DNA of 64,000 nucleotides from Flavivirga spongiicola (GTDB lineage: Bacteria; Bacteroidota; Bacteroidia; Flavobacteriales; Flavobacteriaceae), in contig NZ_JAUOEO010000002.1 in NCBI RefSeq assembly GCF_030540825.1, forward strand, positions 558,001 through 622,000. Reading direction: 5' to 3'. The translations under genes and the position numbers were made by a program. Position 1 is the stretch's first letter. Every line of letters begins with the position of its first letter. The notes below the pieces were generated by a model. It worked only from the letters and a program-made list of their open reading frames with translations, made no database searches and was not told the origin of the DNA. Of the stretch, positions 36,234 through 45,106 are shown in pieces.

Positions 36234-37625
36234 ATGTCTAACCGCAGTATCCATTTTAATATTTCAGAACGTAAAGTTTTGCTGCGTATTTTCGATATTA
36301 TTTCAATATTGATTGTGCTATACTTTGTTAGTAATACATTTGATTTTGATTATTTCACCATAGCAAAAGAAAATTGGACATGGATTTTTGTTCTTGTTTT
36401 ATATGTTTCAGTATTTGGGACTATATTTGAACTTTATGATTTACAGAAATCCAGTAAAATAGAAAAAACCTTTGCTAGTATAGTTTTTACGGCCTCAATT
36501 ACTGTTCTATTTTATCTCTTAACACCGTTTCTTACACCTATTTTACCAGATAACCGACTTCAAATATTATACTTTTATTTTGCGATATTTATAGCCTTAT
36601 TTCTATGGAGATTTGTATATGCAACTTTTATTGTTTCTCCCAGATTTTATAAAAAAGTATTAATTATAGGTGAAACCTCAAATATTGAAACTATTGTTGA
36701 GGCCTTTAATAATTCAGATCCTAATTATAAAATAAAAGGCTTTGTTAATTGTGAATTAAATAGTCTTGAATCTATTAAGTTTAATGCGGTTACTGAGTAT
36801 AAACCAAATCAAATACGTCAAGTAATTAAGGATGAAAATATATCAGAGATTGTTATAGCAAGTTATAATTCAGAATCCATTACTTCAGAAATTTATTATT
36901 CACTTATTTCACTTTTAGAAGAAGGATTTTCAATAAAAGAATATACACAGGTATATGAAGAGATGGCGCAACGCATACCTGTGCAATTTGTAGGGAAAGA
37001 TTTTTATAAGTATTTTCCATTTAGTAGAAGTAACCAAAATAAATTGTATTTATTTTTTCACCGATTTTTTGATATTCTTATTTCTATAATTGGAATTTTT
37101 ATAGGTATCCTATTATTACCATTTATTTTTCTAGGGAATGTTATCGCAAATCGTGGACCTCTTTTTTATTCTCAAGATAGGATAGGGAAAAATGGAAAGC
37201 CCTTTAAAATTTTGAAGTATAGAACTATGATTAAAAATGCTGAAAAAACTGGAGCAGTTTGGGCTAAAAAAGGAGATTTAAGAGTCACACTTTTTGGTAG
37301 ATTTTTACGGCATTCCAGATTAGATGAGATACCTCAATTTATTAATATATTAAAGGGAGAAATGAGTTTGATTGGTCCTAGACCAGAACGCCCGTTTTTT
37401 GTTAAAGAATTATCGCAAATGTTACCGTTTTACGAAACGCGCCATATCATTAAACCAGGTCTTACAGGTTGGGCACAGGTTAAAACCAGATATGGTTCCT
37501 CTGTTGATGATAGTTTGCTAAAACTACAATACGATTTATATTATATCAAGCACAAAAGCTTTTTTTTAGATATAAATATTTTGGTTAAAACCATAAGCAC
37601 TATGATTTTCTTTAGAGGGCAATAA
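36234..37625 (+). CDS. Undecaprenyl-phosphate sugar-1-phosphate transferase (WcaJ/WbaP-like)
   Basis: The 463-residue protein has four N-terminal membrane helices, a CoA-binding-like middle domain (KKVLIIGET) and a fifth hydrophobic segment before the catalytic domain. The bacterial sugar transferase domain shows FKILKYRTM, SRLDEIPQFINILKGEMSLIGPRPERP and PGLTGWAQV. It should transfer hexose-1-phosphate from a nucleotide sugar to undecaprenyl phosphate, the first step of the pathway encoded upstream. It is the last gene of the polysaccharide locus. The next genes lie on the opposite strand. Confidence 0.93.
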   Translation: MSNRSIHFNISERKVLLRIFDIISILIVLYFVSNTFDFDYFTIAKENWTWIFVLVLYVSVFGTIFELYDLQKSSKIEKTFASIVFTASITVLFYLLTPFLTPILPDNRLQILYFYFAIFIALFLWRFVYATFIVSPRFYKKVLIIGETSNIETIVEAFNNSDPNYKIKGFVNCELNSLESIKFNAVTEYKPNQIRQVIKDENISEIVIASYNSESITSEIYYSLISLLEEGFSIKEYTQVYEEMAQRIPVQFVGKDFYKYFPFSRSNQNKLYLFFHRFFDILISIIGIFIGILLLPFIFLGNVIANRGPLFYSQDRIGKNGKPFKILKYRTMIKNAEKTGAVWAKKGDLRVTLFGRFLRHSRLDEIPQFINILKGEMSLIGPRPERPFFVKELSQMLPFYETRHIIKPGLTGWAQVKTRYGSSVDDSLLKLQYDLYYIKHKSFFLDINILVKTISTMIFFRGQ

Positions 37626-37627
37626 TT

Positions 37628-37658
37628 CAGTATTCAGTTTCCTGTCACAGTATTCAGT
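37628..37658. repeat. Short direct repeat between convergent genes
   Basis: The 11-mer CAGTATTCAGT occurs at 37628-37638 and again at 37648-37658, 20 bases apart. It lies in the 57-bp gap where the polysaccharide locus meets the convergent DUF4105 gene. Its meaning is unknown. It resembles low-complexity repeats elsewhere in this window (62661-62730). Confidence 0.5.
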
Positions 37659-37682
37659 ATTAATTCTAAGAAAAGAAGACCA

Positions 37683-38855
37683 TTAACTGTAAAATCTAAT
37701 CAAATAAATATATCTAATAAATAGTGCTATTAAAAATGGGATTAATCCAATAGCAAATACTTGTACCCCAATAATCCAGTGTAATGTTAATAGGCATAAT
37801 AGAATTATTAAAAATTTCAAATATTTAATAAACCAAATGCTTACTCTTTTTCTAAATAGTTGCTGAATAATAAAAACATTAAGAGCACATGCCCAAAGTA
37901 AATTATAATTTTGATGTGTTCCTTTATGGTCGGTTGCAAACCAAAGCAGTAGCAGGAACATTCCTATAATTCCTGTGATACTGAAAAGAGTTGTGTCCAG
38001 CCAAACACTCTGTTTGTTTTTTTTGAAATCTCGATAAGTTATAAAAAGGATTATACCACTCACAATACCTAAAATAAAAAGTGGACTTGTAAAAAAGGTA
38101 TTAGGTTTTGGTGTATCCTTTTGAGAATATAAAACTCGACTTTCTTTAACTAAAGATTTATTACTATTCTTTATTGTTGCATTATCAAAGAATCTGTATA
38201 TGTTTTCGGGTAAAAACATATGCTCTTCAGTAGTTGCTTTTTTATCTATTACTGAACCCAAAGCTACGTCTATGCCAAAACTTCCCCAAGAATTTCTATT
38301 GAGATTATTTTGAATTAAAGTTCTAAAAGTAGCTTCTTTATAATCTTTAGGATTGTTGAAAATAATGAAGTTATTAAGACTAACGTTAGCAACGTCTTTA
38401 ATTTTTGTAGCACAATTGTCAAAGAAAAAATCGTATAAATAGCCTCTATTTTTTGGCTTATAATTATTTATTAAAAAGTCATAAAGCTTTTGTTTTTCTT
38501 CTTGTGAAAGATTTAGGTCTTGTTCTTTTATTGTTCTGTTATAATAACTATAAGCTTGATAAAACCTTTGAAATTTATCTTTACTGATTAAATAATTTAG
38601 TTTTCCTTGTGCAAATTTTAAGTAAAAATTTGGTGTGTCAAAATCATATTCACCGTATCCATAAACTAAATCTAGACCATTTACTCTGTCGGTAATTCTA
38701 AAAGCACTATGCCCAAAAGAGTCATTTAAAGAAGAACCAGGGCCAATAGTTAATACACTAATGCTTGCTTCTGGTGATAATGTGTTTTTTTGAGCTGTAC
38801 TTGTAATAATTGCAGCAAATAAAAAAAGAAGTAAAAAGAGTAATGTTTTATTCAT
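37683..38855 (-). CDS. DUF4105 (Lnb N-terminal-like) periplasmic/membrane protein
   Basis: A 390-residue protein with a Sec signal peptide (about residues 1-21, ending STAQ). The DUF4105 domain follows: GPGSSLNDSFGHSAFRI, VYGYGEYDFDTPNFYLKF and FFFDNCATKIKD, with conserved His and Cys like those of the Lnb N-terminal periplasmic domain. Four or five membrane helices fill the C-terminal third. The family is common in Bacteroidetes. A thiol-hydrolase-like activity is suggested by the conserved His/Cys, but no substrate is known. It converges with the polysaccharide locus. Confidence 0.82.
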   Translation of the reverse strand: MNKTLLFLLLFLFAAIITSTAQKNTLSPEASISVLTIGPGSSLNDSFGHSAFRITDRVNGLDLVYGYGEYDFDTPNFYLKFAQGKLNYLISKDKFQRFYQAYSYYNRTIKEQDLNLSQEEKQKLYDFLINNYKPKNRGYLYDFFFDNCATKIKDVANVSLNNFIIFNNPKDYKEATFRTLIQNNLNRNSWGSFGIDVALGSVIDKKATTEEHMFLPENIYRFFDNATIKNSNKSLVKESRVLYSQKDTPKPNTFFTSPLFILGIVSGIILFITYRDFKKNKQSVWLDTTLFSITGIIGMFLLLLWFATDHKGTHQNYNLLWACALNVFIIQQLFRKRVSIWFIKYLKFLIILLCLLTLHWIIGVQVFAIGLIPFLIALFIRYIYLIRFYS

Positions 38856-38943
38856 CTAAACAAATATTGAAATGGTTTAAACTACCCAGTCAAGCTGAGC
38901 ACATGTTTTTTGGTTGAAGCGAAAAATAGTAATAACCACTTCA

Positions 38944-40041
38944 TTATCTAAAAATACTAAAATCGAGTTTTAAAGAAAATACATTTGAATATAAAGCAAC
39001 ACTTTGGTCTCCAATATCGGTAAAAGCGTAATCTATTTGAACACCATTGTATTTAAAACCAACACCAAAACTAGGCTGAAAACTTAATTGTTCAGTATTG
39101 TCAAATTGTTTTTCATTTTGAAAATTCCCCATACCAGCACGTAAATATACCATATCTATATACCCAAATTCAAAGCCTAAAGCTGGATTTATACTAGCAA
39201 ACGATGATGAAAAAATATCATTGTTTTCTTCAAAGCGAACATTTAAATTTACAGCTGTTAATAATGTGTAATCAAAATTAAAATCGATTAGCTTAGAAAT
39301 TCCAATTTGTAATTTTGGAATGGTAATCTCAGTAGTCTCTGGTAATTCTTGATTTTGGCCAGCTACAGCATTTTGAATTTTAGCAAATTCATTTTTATCT
39401 ATTGCCCAAGCATTAAAAGTGGTGGTAATATCACGAGCCATCAGACCAAATTTCCAGTTATTATCAGTTTCAAACTGTACGCCTAGATCTAAACCAAAAC
39501 CCCAGGAGGAAGCGAAATCACCAATAACCCGTCGTATTACTTTGGCATTTACGCCATAATTTAATCCTTGTACAGGAAGCGCTCTTGCATACGAAAATGT
39601 CATCCCATAGTCTGCAGTAGAAAACAAACTGATTCTATCGTAATTAATATTACCCTGTTCGTCAATAAGTTGTGTGGTGTTTAAAATGTCATCAACAGCA
39701 AAACGAATTAATGATATACCTATAGCGCTTTGCTTGTCTAAAGGCATAGCAAAAGCAGCATAGTCGTAGTTAGCAATATTAGCGAAGTAGCTAGAGTGCA
39801 TTAAAGCCAATTGATTGTCCTCTATTTTTAATAAACCAGCAGGGTTCCAATAACCAGAATTGACATCAGCAGAATGAGATGTTACTGCGCTACTCATACC
39901 TAAAGCAGCAGCGTCCACACCAATATTCATAAACTCGTTAGAATATTTCCTAACCGTTTGACTAAATATTGATACAGAAATTGTATAAAACAAAACAGTT
40001 ATGTAAGTTTTCAACCGCAATTTTTTTACAAAGATGCACAT
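38944..40041 (-). CDS. PorV/PorQ-family outer-membrane beta-barrel protein
   Basis: The 365-residue protein has an N-terminal signal sequence (KTYITVLFYTISVSIFSQ). The family start follows: FMNIGVDAAALGMSSAVT and NSGYWNPAGLL. Alternating beta strands then run to a terminal aromatic strand ending FSIFR. PorV is the shuttle/attachment outer-membrane protein of the type IX secretion system, and this is one of its paralogue families in Flavobacteriaceae. The sequence does not say whether it works in secretion. It is preceded by a 277-bp divergent region shared with pssA. Confidence 0.82.
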   Translation of the reverse strand: MCIFVKKLRLKTYITVLFYTISVSIFSQTVRKYSNEFMNIGVDAAALGMSSAVTSHSADVNSGYWNPAGLLKIEDNQLALMHSSYFANIANYDYAAFAMPLDKQSAIGISLIRFAVDDILNTTQLIDEQGNINYDRISLFSTADYGMTFSYARALPVQGLNYGVNAKVIRRVIGDFASSWGFGLDLGVQFETDNNWKFGLMARDITTTFNAWAIDKNEFAKIQNAVAGQNQELPETTEITIPKLQIGISKLIDFNFDYTLLTAVNLNVRFEENNDIFSSSFASINPALGFEFGYIDMVYLRAGMGNFQNEKQFDNTEQLSFQPSFGVGFKYNGVQIDYAFTDIGDQSVALYSNVFSLKLDFSIFR

Positions 40042-40318
40042 AATACCAATTTAATCATAAAAATATCAGATTTAAACGAGTTCAGTTTTCATTTTATTTG
40101 TTTGCTCATAATCTCCATAACTTGGTTTATGTAAATTAATTATAGTAAATCAAAATAGAAAATAGTAAGGCTTCTATTTTCATTTCATAGTTATACAGGC
40201 ATAATTTATTAATCTATTAAACTTGAAATTATAATAGATATTGTTTAATACTTGTTTTGCACAATAATTGTTTGTTATTTTTACAAAACAATTTTTTAAG
40301 GCAATAAGATATTTATAT

Positions 40319-41065
40319 ATGAAACAACATGTTCCTAATGCGCTAACGCTTTTAAACTTATTAAGTGGAAGTATTGCAGTTATTTTTGCTATTGATAATC
40401 ATTTTATTGCTGCTTCTTTGTTTGTTTTCTTAGGTATATTTTTTGATTTTTTTGATGGTTTTGCAGCTAGGAAACTAAATGTTCAAAGTGAGTTAGGTTT
40501 ACAGTTAGATTCACTAGCAGATATGGTAACCAGCGGATTAGTACCAGGAATTATTATGTATAAATTGTTGTTACTAACAACTAATACATCAGAGAAGGTA
40601 TATAATAATTGGTCTTCAAATACAGATTGGTTAGATTTTAATTTACCAATATTTCCTCTTTTAGGATTATTTGTAACGCTAGCTTCTGCTTACCGTTTAG
40701 CAAATTTTAATTTAGATACCGAACAACAAAGCTATTTTAAAGGTCTTCCAACTCCGGCAAATACCTTATTGATAGTGTCGTTACCATTAATAATGGAATT
40801 TCAAAATAATGATTTTATTAATGCTATTATTCTTAACAAATGGTTTTTAATTGGGTTGACATTTTTAAGTTGTTACCTGCTAAATTCTAACATAAAGCTA
40901 TTTGCTTTAAAGTTTAAGAATTGGAACTTTAAAACAAATGCAACACGGTATATTTTTATAATGCTTTGTATCGTACTATTAGTTGTATTACAGTTTGCAG
41001 CGATACCTGTTATTATTTTACTTTACATAACGATGTCTCTTATTGACAATTTAACTTCCAAATAA
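40319..41065 (+). CDS. pssA: CDP-diacylglycerol-serine O-phosphatidyltransferase
   Basis: The CDP-alcohol phosphotransferase motif D-G-x2-A-R-x8-G-x3-D-x3-D is intact: DGFAARKL, then GLQLDSLAD, from about residue 46. The protein has about seven membrane helices. I choose the ATG at 40319 (MKQHVPNALTLLNLLSGS) rather than an upstream TTG at 40268, because it matches the usual PssA start. It makes phosphatidylserine, the precursor of phosphatidylethanolamine, in the inner membrane. The upstream gap of 277 bp to the divergent PorV-like gene probably holds its promoter, though no perfect consensus is seen. A DUF808 gene follows 6 bp later. Confidence 0.9.
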   Translation: MKQHVPNALTLLNLLSGSIAVIFAIDNHFIAASLFVFLGIFFDFFDGFAARKLNVQSELGLQLDSLADMVTSGLVPGIIMYKLLLLTTNTSEKVYNNWSSNTDWLDFNLPIFPLLGLFVTLASAYRLANFNLDTEQQSYFKGLPTPANTLLIVSLPLIMEFQNNDFINAIILNKWFLIGLTFLSCYLLNSNIKLFALKFKNWNFKTNATRYIFIMLCIVLLVVLQFAAIPVIILLYITMSLIDNLTSK

Positions 41066-41071
41066 TTAAGA

Positions 41072-41950
41072 ATGGCATCAGGATTTTTTGCACTACTAGA
41101 TGATATAGCGGCTTTAATGGACGACGTTGTAGTTATGAGTAAGATTACTACAAAGAAAACAGCAGGTATTTTGGGTGACGATTTAGCGGTAAATGCTGAA
41201 AAAGCAACAGGGTTTGTTTCTTCTAGGGAGTTGCCTGTTTTATGGGCTATTACTAAAGGTTCTGCGCTTAATAAATTAATTATTTTGCCAATTGCTTTTT
41301 TATTAAGTGCTTTTGCACCGTGGGCTATTACTTTATCATTGGTATTAGGTGGTGTTTATCTGGCTTTTGAAGGCGCAGAAAAAATATATGAATTTTTTGT
41401 ACCCCATGAGCATACTAAAGTGACCATTGAGAATACAGACCTGTCAAAGGAAGACCAGTTAATTCTCGAAAAAAAGAAAATAAAATCAGCCATTTTTACT
41501 GATTTTATTTTATCTGTTGAAATCGTAATTATTGCTTTGGGTACGGTTTTAGGAAAACCTATTTTGTTTCAAGTATTGGTTGTGACAATTGTAGCTTTAA
41601 TAGCAACTATAGGTGTTTATGGAATCGTTGCTCTTATTGTTAGAATGGACGATTTGGGATACAGGCTTGTTAGTTTTAGTGGTAAAGAAAAAAGTATTTC
41701 AAAGTTCATTGGAAATTTTTTAATTAGAGCACTTCCAGTGGTTATTAAAAGTTTATCTGTAATTGGCACCATTGCCCTGATTTTGGTAGCAGGAGGTATA
41801 TTTGTTCATAATATTGAATTTTTCCATCATTTCTTGGATATATTGCCTTCTTTTATAAAAGATTTTATAGTTGGCTTGTTGGTGGGCCTTCTAGCCCTTT
41901 TAGCTGTTAAGTTATTTAAAGCAGTTAAAAAGAAGTTGTTAAAGAAATAG
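41072..41950 (+). CDS. DUF808 (YedI-like) inner-membrane protein
   Basis: The 292-residue protein begins MASGFFALLDDIAALMDDV and continues TKKTAGILGDDLAVNAEKATGF, the conserved N-terminus of DUF808. About six membrane helices follow. The function is unknown. The family is widespread in proteobacteria and Bacteroidetes. It follows pssA in the same direction with a 6-bp gap, so the two are probably cotranscribed. Confidence 0.9.
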   Translation: MASGFFALLDDIAALMDDVVVMSKITTKKTAGILGDDLAVNAEKATGFVSSRELPVLWAITKGSALNKLIILPIAFLLSAFAPWAITLSLVLGGVYLAFEGAEKIYEFFVPHEHTKVTIENTDLSKEDQLILEKKKIKSAIFTDFILSVEIVIIALGTVLGKPILFQVLVVTIVALIATIGVYGIVALIVRMDDLGYRLVSFSGKEKSISKFIGNFLIRALPVVIKSLSVIGTIALILVAGGIFVHNIEFFHHFLDILPSFIKDFIVGLLVGLLALLAVKLFKAVKKKLLKK

Positions 41951-41982
41951 TGGCACGAAGTAAACAAATAAAGCTGAGGTGT

Positions 41983-42159
41983 TTAATTCTTTTCTTCTGA
42001 ATCTTTATTTTTAGGGTTGCGTTTAGCCTTTTTCAAGCTTTCATTTAACATCCATTCAATTTGACCATTAGTGCTGCGGAATTCATCCGCAGCCCATTTT
42101 TCAATAGCTTTTAGCATGTCTTCATTAATTCGCAACGCGAAAGCTTTCTTTTTTGCCAT
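41983..42159 (-). CDS. Small Arc-like ribbon-helix-helix DNA-binding protein
   Basis: A 58-codon gene runs from the ATG at 42159 to TAA at 41983. The product starts MAKKKAFALRINEDMLKAIE and continues KWAADEFRSTNGQIEWMLNE, then a charged tail. A beta-strand of alternating residues followed by two helices, with N-G-Q-I-E-x-M-L, is the pattern of the Arc/CopG family. It starts one base after the stop of the small membrane protein gene, so it is the third gene of an operon with that gene and the SPFH gene. It may regulate this operon or act as a transcription factor at other sites. It would bind as a dimer. Confidence 0.82.
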   Translation of the reverse strand: MAKKKAFALRINEDMLKAIEKWAADEFRSTNGQIEWMLNESLKKAKRNPKNKDSEEKN

Positions 42160-42160
42160 T

Positions 42161-42664
42161 TTATTTTTTACGTAAATATTTAGCTATAACGTTATCTGCT
42201 TCAAATCTCTTTTGGGTGCCTATTAATATTTTTTTATGGTTGCTAAGAGTTACTTGAATGCCTATATTCCCTTTTACGTTTACATTTATAGCCATTCTAT
42301 TCTTTTTCTTCCAAAGTAGAAGTCCGCCTTTTAGAACCCAACCACCATATTCAGATAAGGCATCATATTTTCTTGTTTCTGCTAGTTTTATATTTTTCCA
42401 AAATATGGTTTTCATCTTAAAATGAAAAGGAAAAAATTGATAATGTATACCTGTTTTATCAATTTTAGTTTTTAATTTAAAAATAAATATCAATCCTACT
42501 GATATTAAAATTAAGTTAGCAATACTAATGCATTCGAGTAAACCCATATTATTTTCTTGTAAAAAAAACTTGGTAATTAATAATAAAAGAAAAATAGTAG
42601 AGATGCATAGTAATATGATTAACCGCTTTTGTGTAAACCGTTGTTCTTCTTTAAAAACCCTCAT
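42161..42664 (-). CDS. Small two-helix membrane protein with PH-like C-terminal domain
   Basis: The 167-residue protein has two membrane helices (about residues 15-33 and 43-62). A soluble beta-rich region follows with pairs such as KIDKTGIHYQF, TIFWKNIKLAE and GIQVTLSNHKKILIGT, resembling a bacterial PH-like (YdbT/YcxB type) domain. I do not recognise a named family. It sits between an SPFH gene (2-bp gap) and the Arc-like gene (1-bp gap), so it may act with the SPFH scaffold in the membrane. Confidence 0.7.
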   Translation of the reverse strand: MRVFKEEQRFTQKRLIILLCISTIFLLLLITKFFLQENNMGLLECISIANLILISVGLIFIFKLKTKIDKTGIHYQFFPFHFKMKTIFWKNIKLAETRKYDALSEYGGWVLKGGLLLWKKKNRMAINVNVKGNIGIQVTLSNHKKILIGTQKRFEADNVIAKYLRKK

Positions 42665-42665
42665 T

Positions 42666-43526
42666 TTATTGATTTAAAGTACCAGTATTTAAAACAGGAG
42701 AAGCATCTTTATCACCACAAAGTATAACCATAAGGTTGCTAACCATAGCGGCTTTCCGTTCTTCATCTAAATCCACAATATTTTTCTTTCCTAATTCTTC
42801 AAGAGCCATTTCAACCATACTTACAGCGCCTTCTACAATTTTATGTCTTGCAGCAACTATGGCTGTTGCTTGTTGACGTTTTAACATCGCATTTGCAATT
42901 TCTTGGGCATAAGCTAAATAACCAATTCTTGCTTCTAATACCTCGATACCTGCAATGGATAGACGCTCATGTATTTCTTTTTCTAAAGCTTCACTGACTT
43001 CATTTACACTAGACCGTAATGTAATATCTTCGGCATGTCCTTCATCTGCAAAATTATCATATGGGTACATGCTTGCCAGTTTACGAACAGCGGCATCTGT
43101 TTGCACACGAACAAAGTTTTCATAATTATCTACGTCAAAAGCAGCTTTGTAAGTGTCTTGAACACGCCAAACTAAAATCGTACTAATCATAATTGGGTTA
43201 CCAAGTTTGTCATTTACTTTTAAACGCTCACTATCAAAGTTCCTAGCTCGTAACGAAACTTTCTTTTTAGAGTAAAATGGATTTGCCCAATAAAAACCAT
43301 TTCTATTAATAGTACCTACATATTTTCCGAAAAGCAATAATACTCTCGAGTTATTTGGCTGTACCATTATAAAACCTGGAGCAATAAAAATGGCAACAAT
43401 TATAGATATAATAAAAATACCTTTTTCGGTTGCAATAAGAGCAGCTATGCCTCCAATAAGCATAATAAAAAAAATAAATAGTATGAGATATCCGTTTGCA
43501 GGTGTAATGATTTTTTCTTCTTTCAT
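42666..43526 (-). CDS. SPFH-domain membrane protein (slipin/stomatin-like)
   Basis: The 286-residue protein has two N-terminal hydrophobic segments and a SPFH domain: VQPNNSRVLLLFGKYVGTI, GNPIMISTILVWRVQDTYKA, VRKLASMYPYDNF and the region of IEVLEARIGYLAYA. The C-terminal part (AMLKRQQATAIVAARHKIVEGAV) is a helical oligomerisation region. Such proteins form membrane scaffolds that organise proteases or lipid domains. Family membership is firm; the role here is unknown. It is the first gene of a three-gene operon. Confidence 0.9.
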   Translation of the reverse strand: MKEEKIITPANGYLILFIFFIMLIGGIAALIATEKGIFIISIIVAIFIAPGFIMVQPNNSRVLLLFGKYVGTINRNGFYWANPFYSKKKVSLRARNFDSERLKVNDKLGNPIMISTILVWRVQDTYKAAFDVDNYENFVRVQTDAAVRKLASMYPYDNFADEGHAEDITLRSSVNEVSEALEKEIHERLSIAGIEVLEARIGYLAYAQEIANAMLKRQQATAIVAARHKIVEGAVSMVEMALEELGKKNIVDLDEERKAAMVSNLMVILCGDKDASPVLNTGTLNQ

Positions 43527-43898
43527 GATTTATAATTAAATTTAAAATGATATTATTTTGATATCATAAAGATATAATTCATTTTTTGATATTCAAAGTG
43601 TTTTTAATATTATTTTATACAGAATTGTTTTAGATTCATACTATTATGATTCAAAAACGTGAGTAAAATAATTGGATAAAGTAAAAAAGAAGAAAAGGAA
43701 AAAGCTTGTAAAAATTGCTTTACAAGGAAAGGCTTACCTTATAGATTGGACTTGTCTACTTGAATAAAAATACAGAAGTGATTTAATATTTATAATACTC
43801 AAGTGGATTCCTGCTAAATTTTATCTTGAGCAGATACGAAAGACAGGAATGACAAACAATACAGTAAAAGTGAAAAATAATCAAATGGCACTTAGTGC
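43527..43898. other. Intergenic region between the SPFH gene and lptB
   Basis: This 372-bp gap lies upstream of the SPFH gene and downstream of lptB, both on the minus strand, so it should contain the SPFH operon promoter and the lptB 3' end. I see no perfect TAnnTTTG box on the minus strand. It contains an 8-bp hairpin (CTTGTAAA/TTTACAAG, about 43710-43731) and a degenerate inverted repeat (ATTCCTG near 43806, CAGGAAT near 43843) of a type common in flavobacterial intergenic DNA. A 31-codon TTG-started frame (43672-43767) is not convincing. Confidence 0.5.
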
Positions 43899-44639
43899 CT
43901 AATCTCGGATTTTCTTTTTACGAAGCTCAAAGTTTTGACCTAAGTATACCTTACGTACCATCTCATCATTAGCGAGCTCTTCAGGTTTTCCAGCTTTAAG
44001 TATACTACCTTCAAACATTAAATATGTTCTATCAGTAATAGCAAGTGTTTCCTGTACGTTATGATCGGTAATTAAAATACCAATATTTTTTTTGGTAAGC
44101 TGAGCAACAATACGTTGTATGTCTTCAACAGCTACGGGGTCTACACCTGCAAAAGGTTCATCTAATAAAATAAAACTGGGGTCGGTAGCCAAAGCGCGGG
44201 CAATCTCTGTACGACGGCGTTCACCTCCCGATAATAAATCGCCTCTACTTTTACGAATATGCCCTAAACCAAACTCTTCAATAAGCGATTCCATTTTATC
44301 ATGTTGTTCCTTCTTACTAAGCTTTGTAAGTTGTAGAACGCTTAGAATATTATCTTCAATACTTAATTTTCTAAAAACAGAAGCCTCTTGTGCTAAATAG
44401 CCAATACCATTCTGAGCTCGTTTATACATGGGGTATTTTGTGATTTCGGTGTTATCTATAAAAATATGACCGCCATTGGGCTTTATTAAGCCAACAATCA
44501 TGTAAAAAGATGTGGTTTTCCCAGCACCATTTGGTCCCAAAAGACCAACAATTTCACCTTGATTAACTTCAAGAGAAACATCTTTAACCACTTTTCGCCC
44601 GCTATAGGACTTCATTAAATTTTCGGCTTTTAAAATCAT
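43899..44639 (-). CDS. lptB: LPS export ABC transporter ATPase LptB
   Basis: The 246-residue ATPase has Walker A GPNGAGKT (about residues 35-42), the LptB-type Q-loop region [13 protein letters not shown], the signature LSGGERRR, Walker [14 protein letters not shown] and the switch ITDHNV. Sequence and length match LptB closely. It energises transport of lipopolysaccharide from the inner membrane to the outer membrane with LptFGC. The lptC/F/G genes are not in this window. A gap of about 470 bp separates its start from the AhpD-like gene. Confidence 0.93.
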   Translation of the reverse strand: MILKAENLMKSYSGRKVVKDVSLEVNQGEIVGLLGPNGAGKTTSFYMIVGLIKPNGGHIFIDNTEITKYPMYKRAQNGIGYLAQEASVFRKLSIEDNILSVLQLTKLSKKEQHDKMESLIEEFGLGHIRKSRGDLLSGGERRRTEIARALATDPSFILLDEPFAGVDPVAVEDIQRIVAQLTKKNIGILITDHNVQETLAITDRTYLMFEGSILKAGKPEELANDEMVRKVYLGQNFELRKKKIRD

Positions 44640-44758
44640 AAGTTATATACTGAACGCTAAAAATAGTAAAATCATATACACTATTATAGCGGATGTTCGA
44701 ATTTTATCTTGTTTGTTGTCTTTGTTTTAATATCAAGTAGCGTAGCGGTAAAATTCAC

Positions 44759-45106
44759 TTATTTTTGAGCTTCCAAGGCGTCCCAAAATTCGTAGGCACG
44801 ACGCAAATGTGGAATAACAATAGTGCCACCAACTAATGTTGCTATGCTTAATGCTTCAACAACTTCTTCCTTTTTTAAACCAATTTTATGGCTAGTTTCC
44901 ATGTGATATTTTATGCAATCGTCACAGCGTAAAACTGCAGAGGCTACTAAGCCTAAAAGTTCTTTAGTTTTAACATCTAAAGCACCTTCTGCATAGGCGT
45001 TGGTATCTAAATTAAAGATGCGTTTTATTACTTTGTTATTATCTGCTAAAATTTTATCGTTCATTTTTGAACGATACGCATTAAATTCGTTAACAATATC
45101 AGGCAT
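44759..45106 (-). CDS. Carboxymuconolactone decarboxylase/AhpD-like protein
   Basis: I start at the ATG at 45106 (MPDIVNEFNAY), which overlaps the tatC stop by 8 bp, rather than at an ATG 12 codons upstream. The 115-residue product has the AhpD-type redox motif R-C-D-D-C-I-x-Y-H (CxxC) and the helical fold typical of the family. It may act as a small thiol-dependent peroxide or disulfide reductase, although the substrate is not evident. It is the last gene in the kdsD-tatC-ahpD-like operon. Confidence 0.85.
   Translation of the reverse strand: MPDIVNEFNAYRSKMNDKILADNNKVIKRIFNLDTNAYAEGALDVKTKELLGLVASAVLRCDDCIKYHMETSHKIGLKKEEVVEALSIATLVGGTIVIPHLRRAYEFWDALEAQK

Noticed and set aside
43672..43767. 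31-codon TTG-started frame downstream of lptB
   Set aside because: It has a Lys-rich start, no clear promoter or known homologue, and shares sequence with a hairpin.
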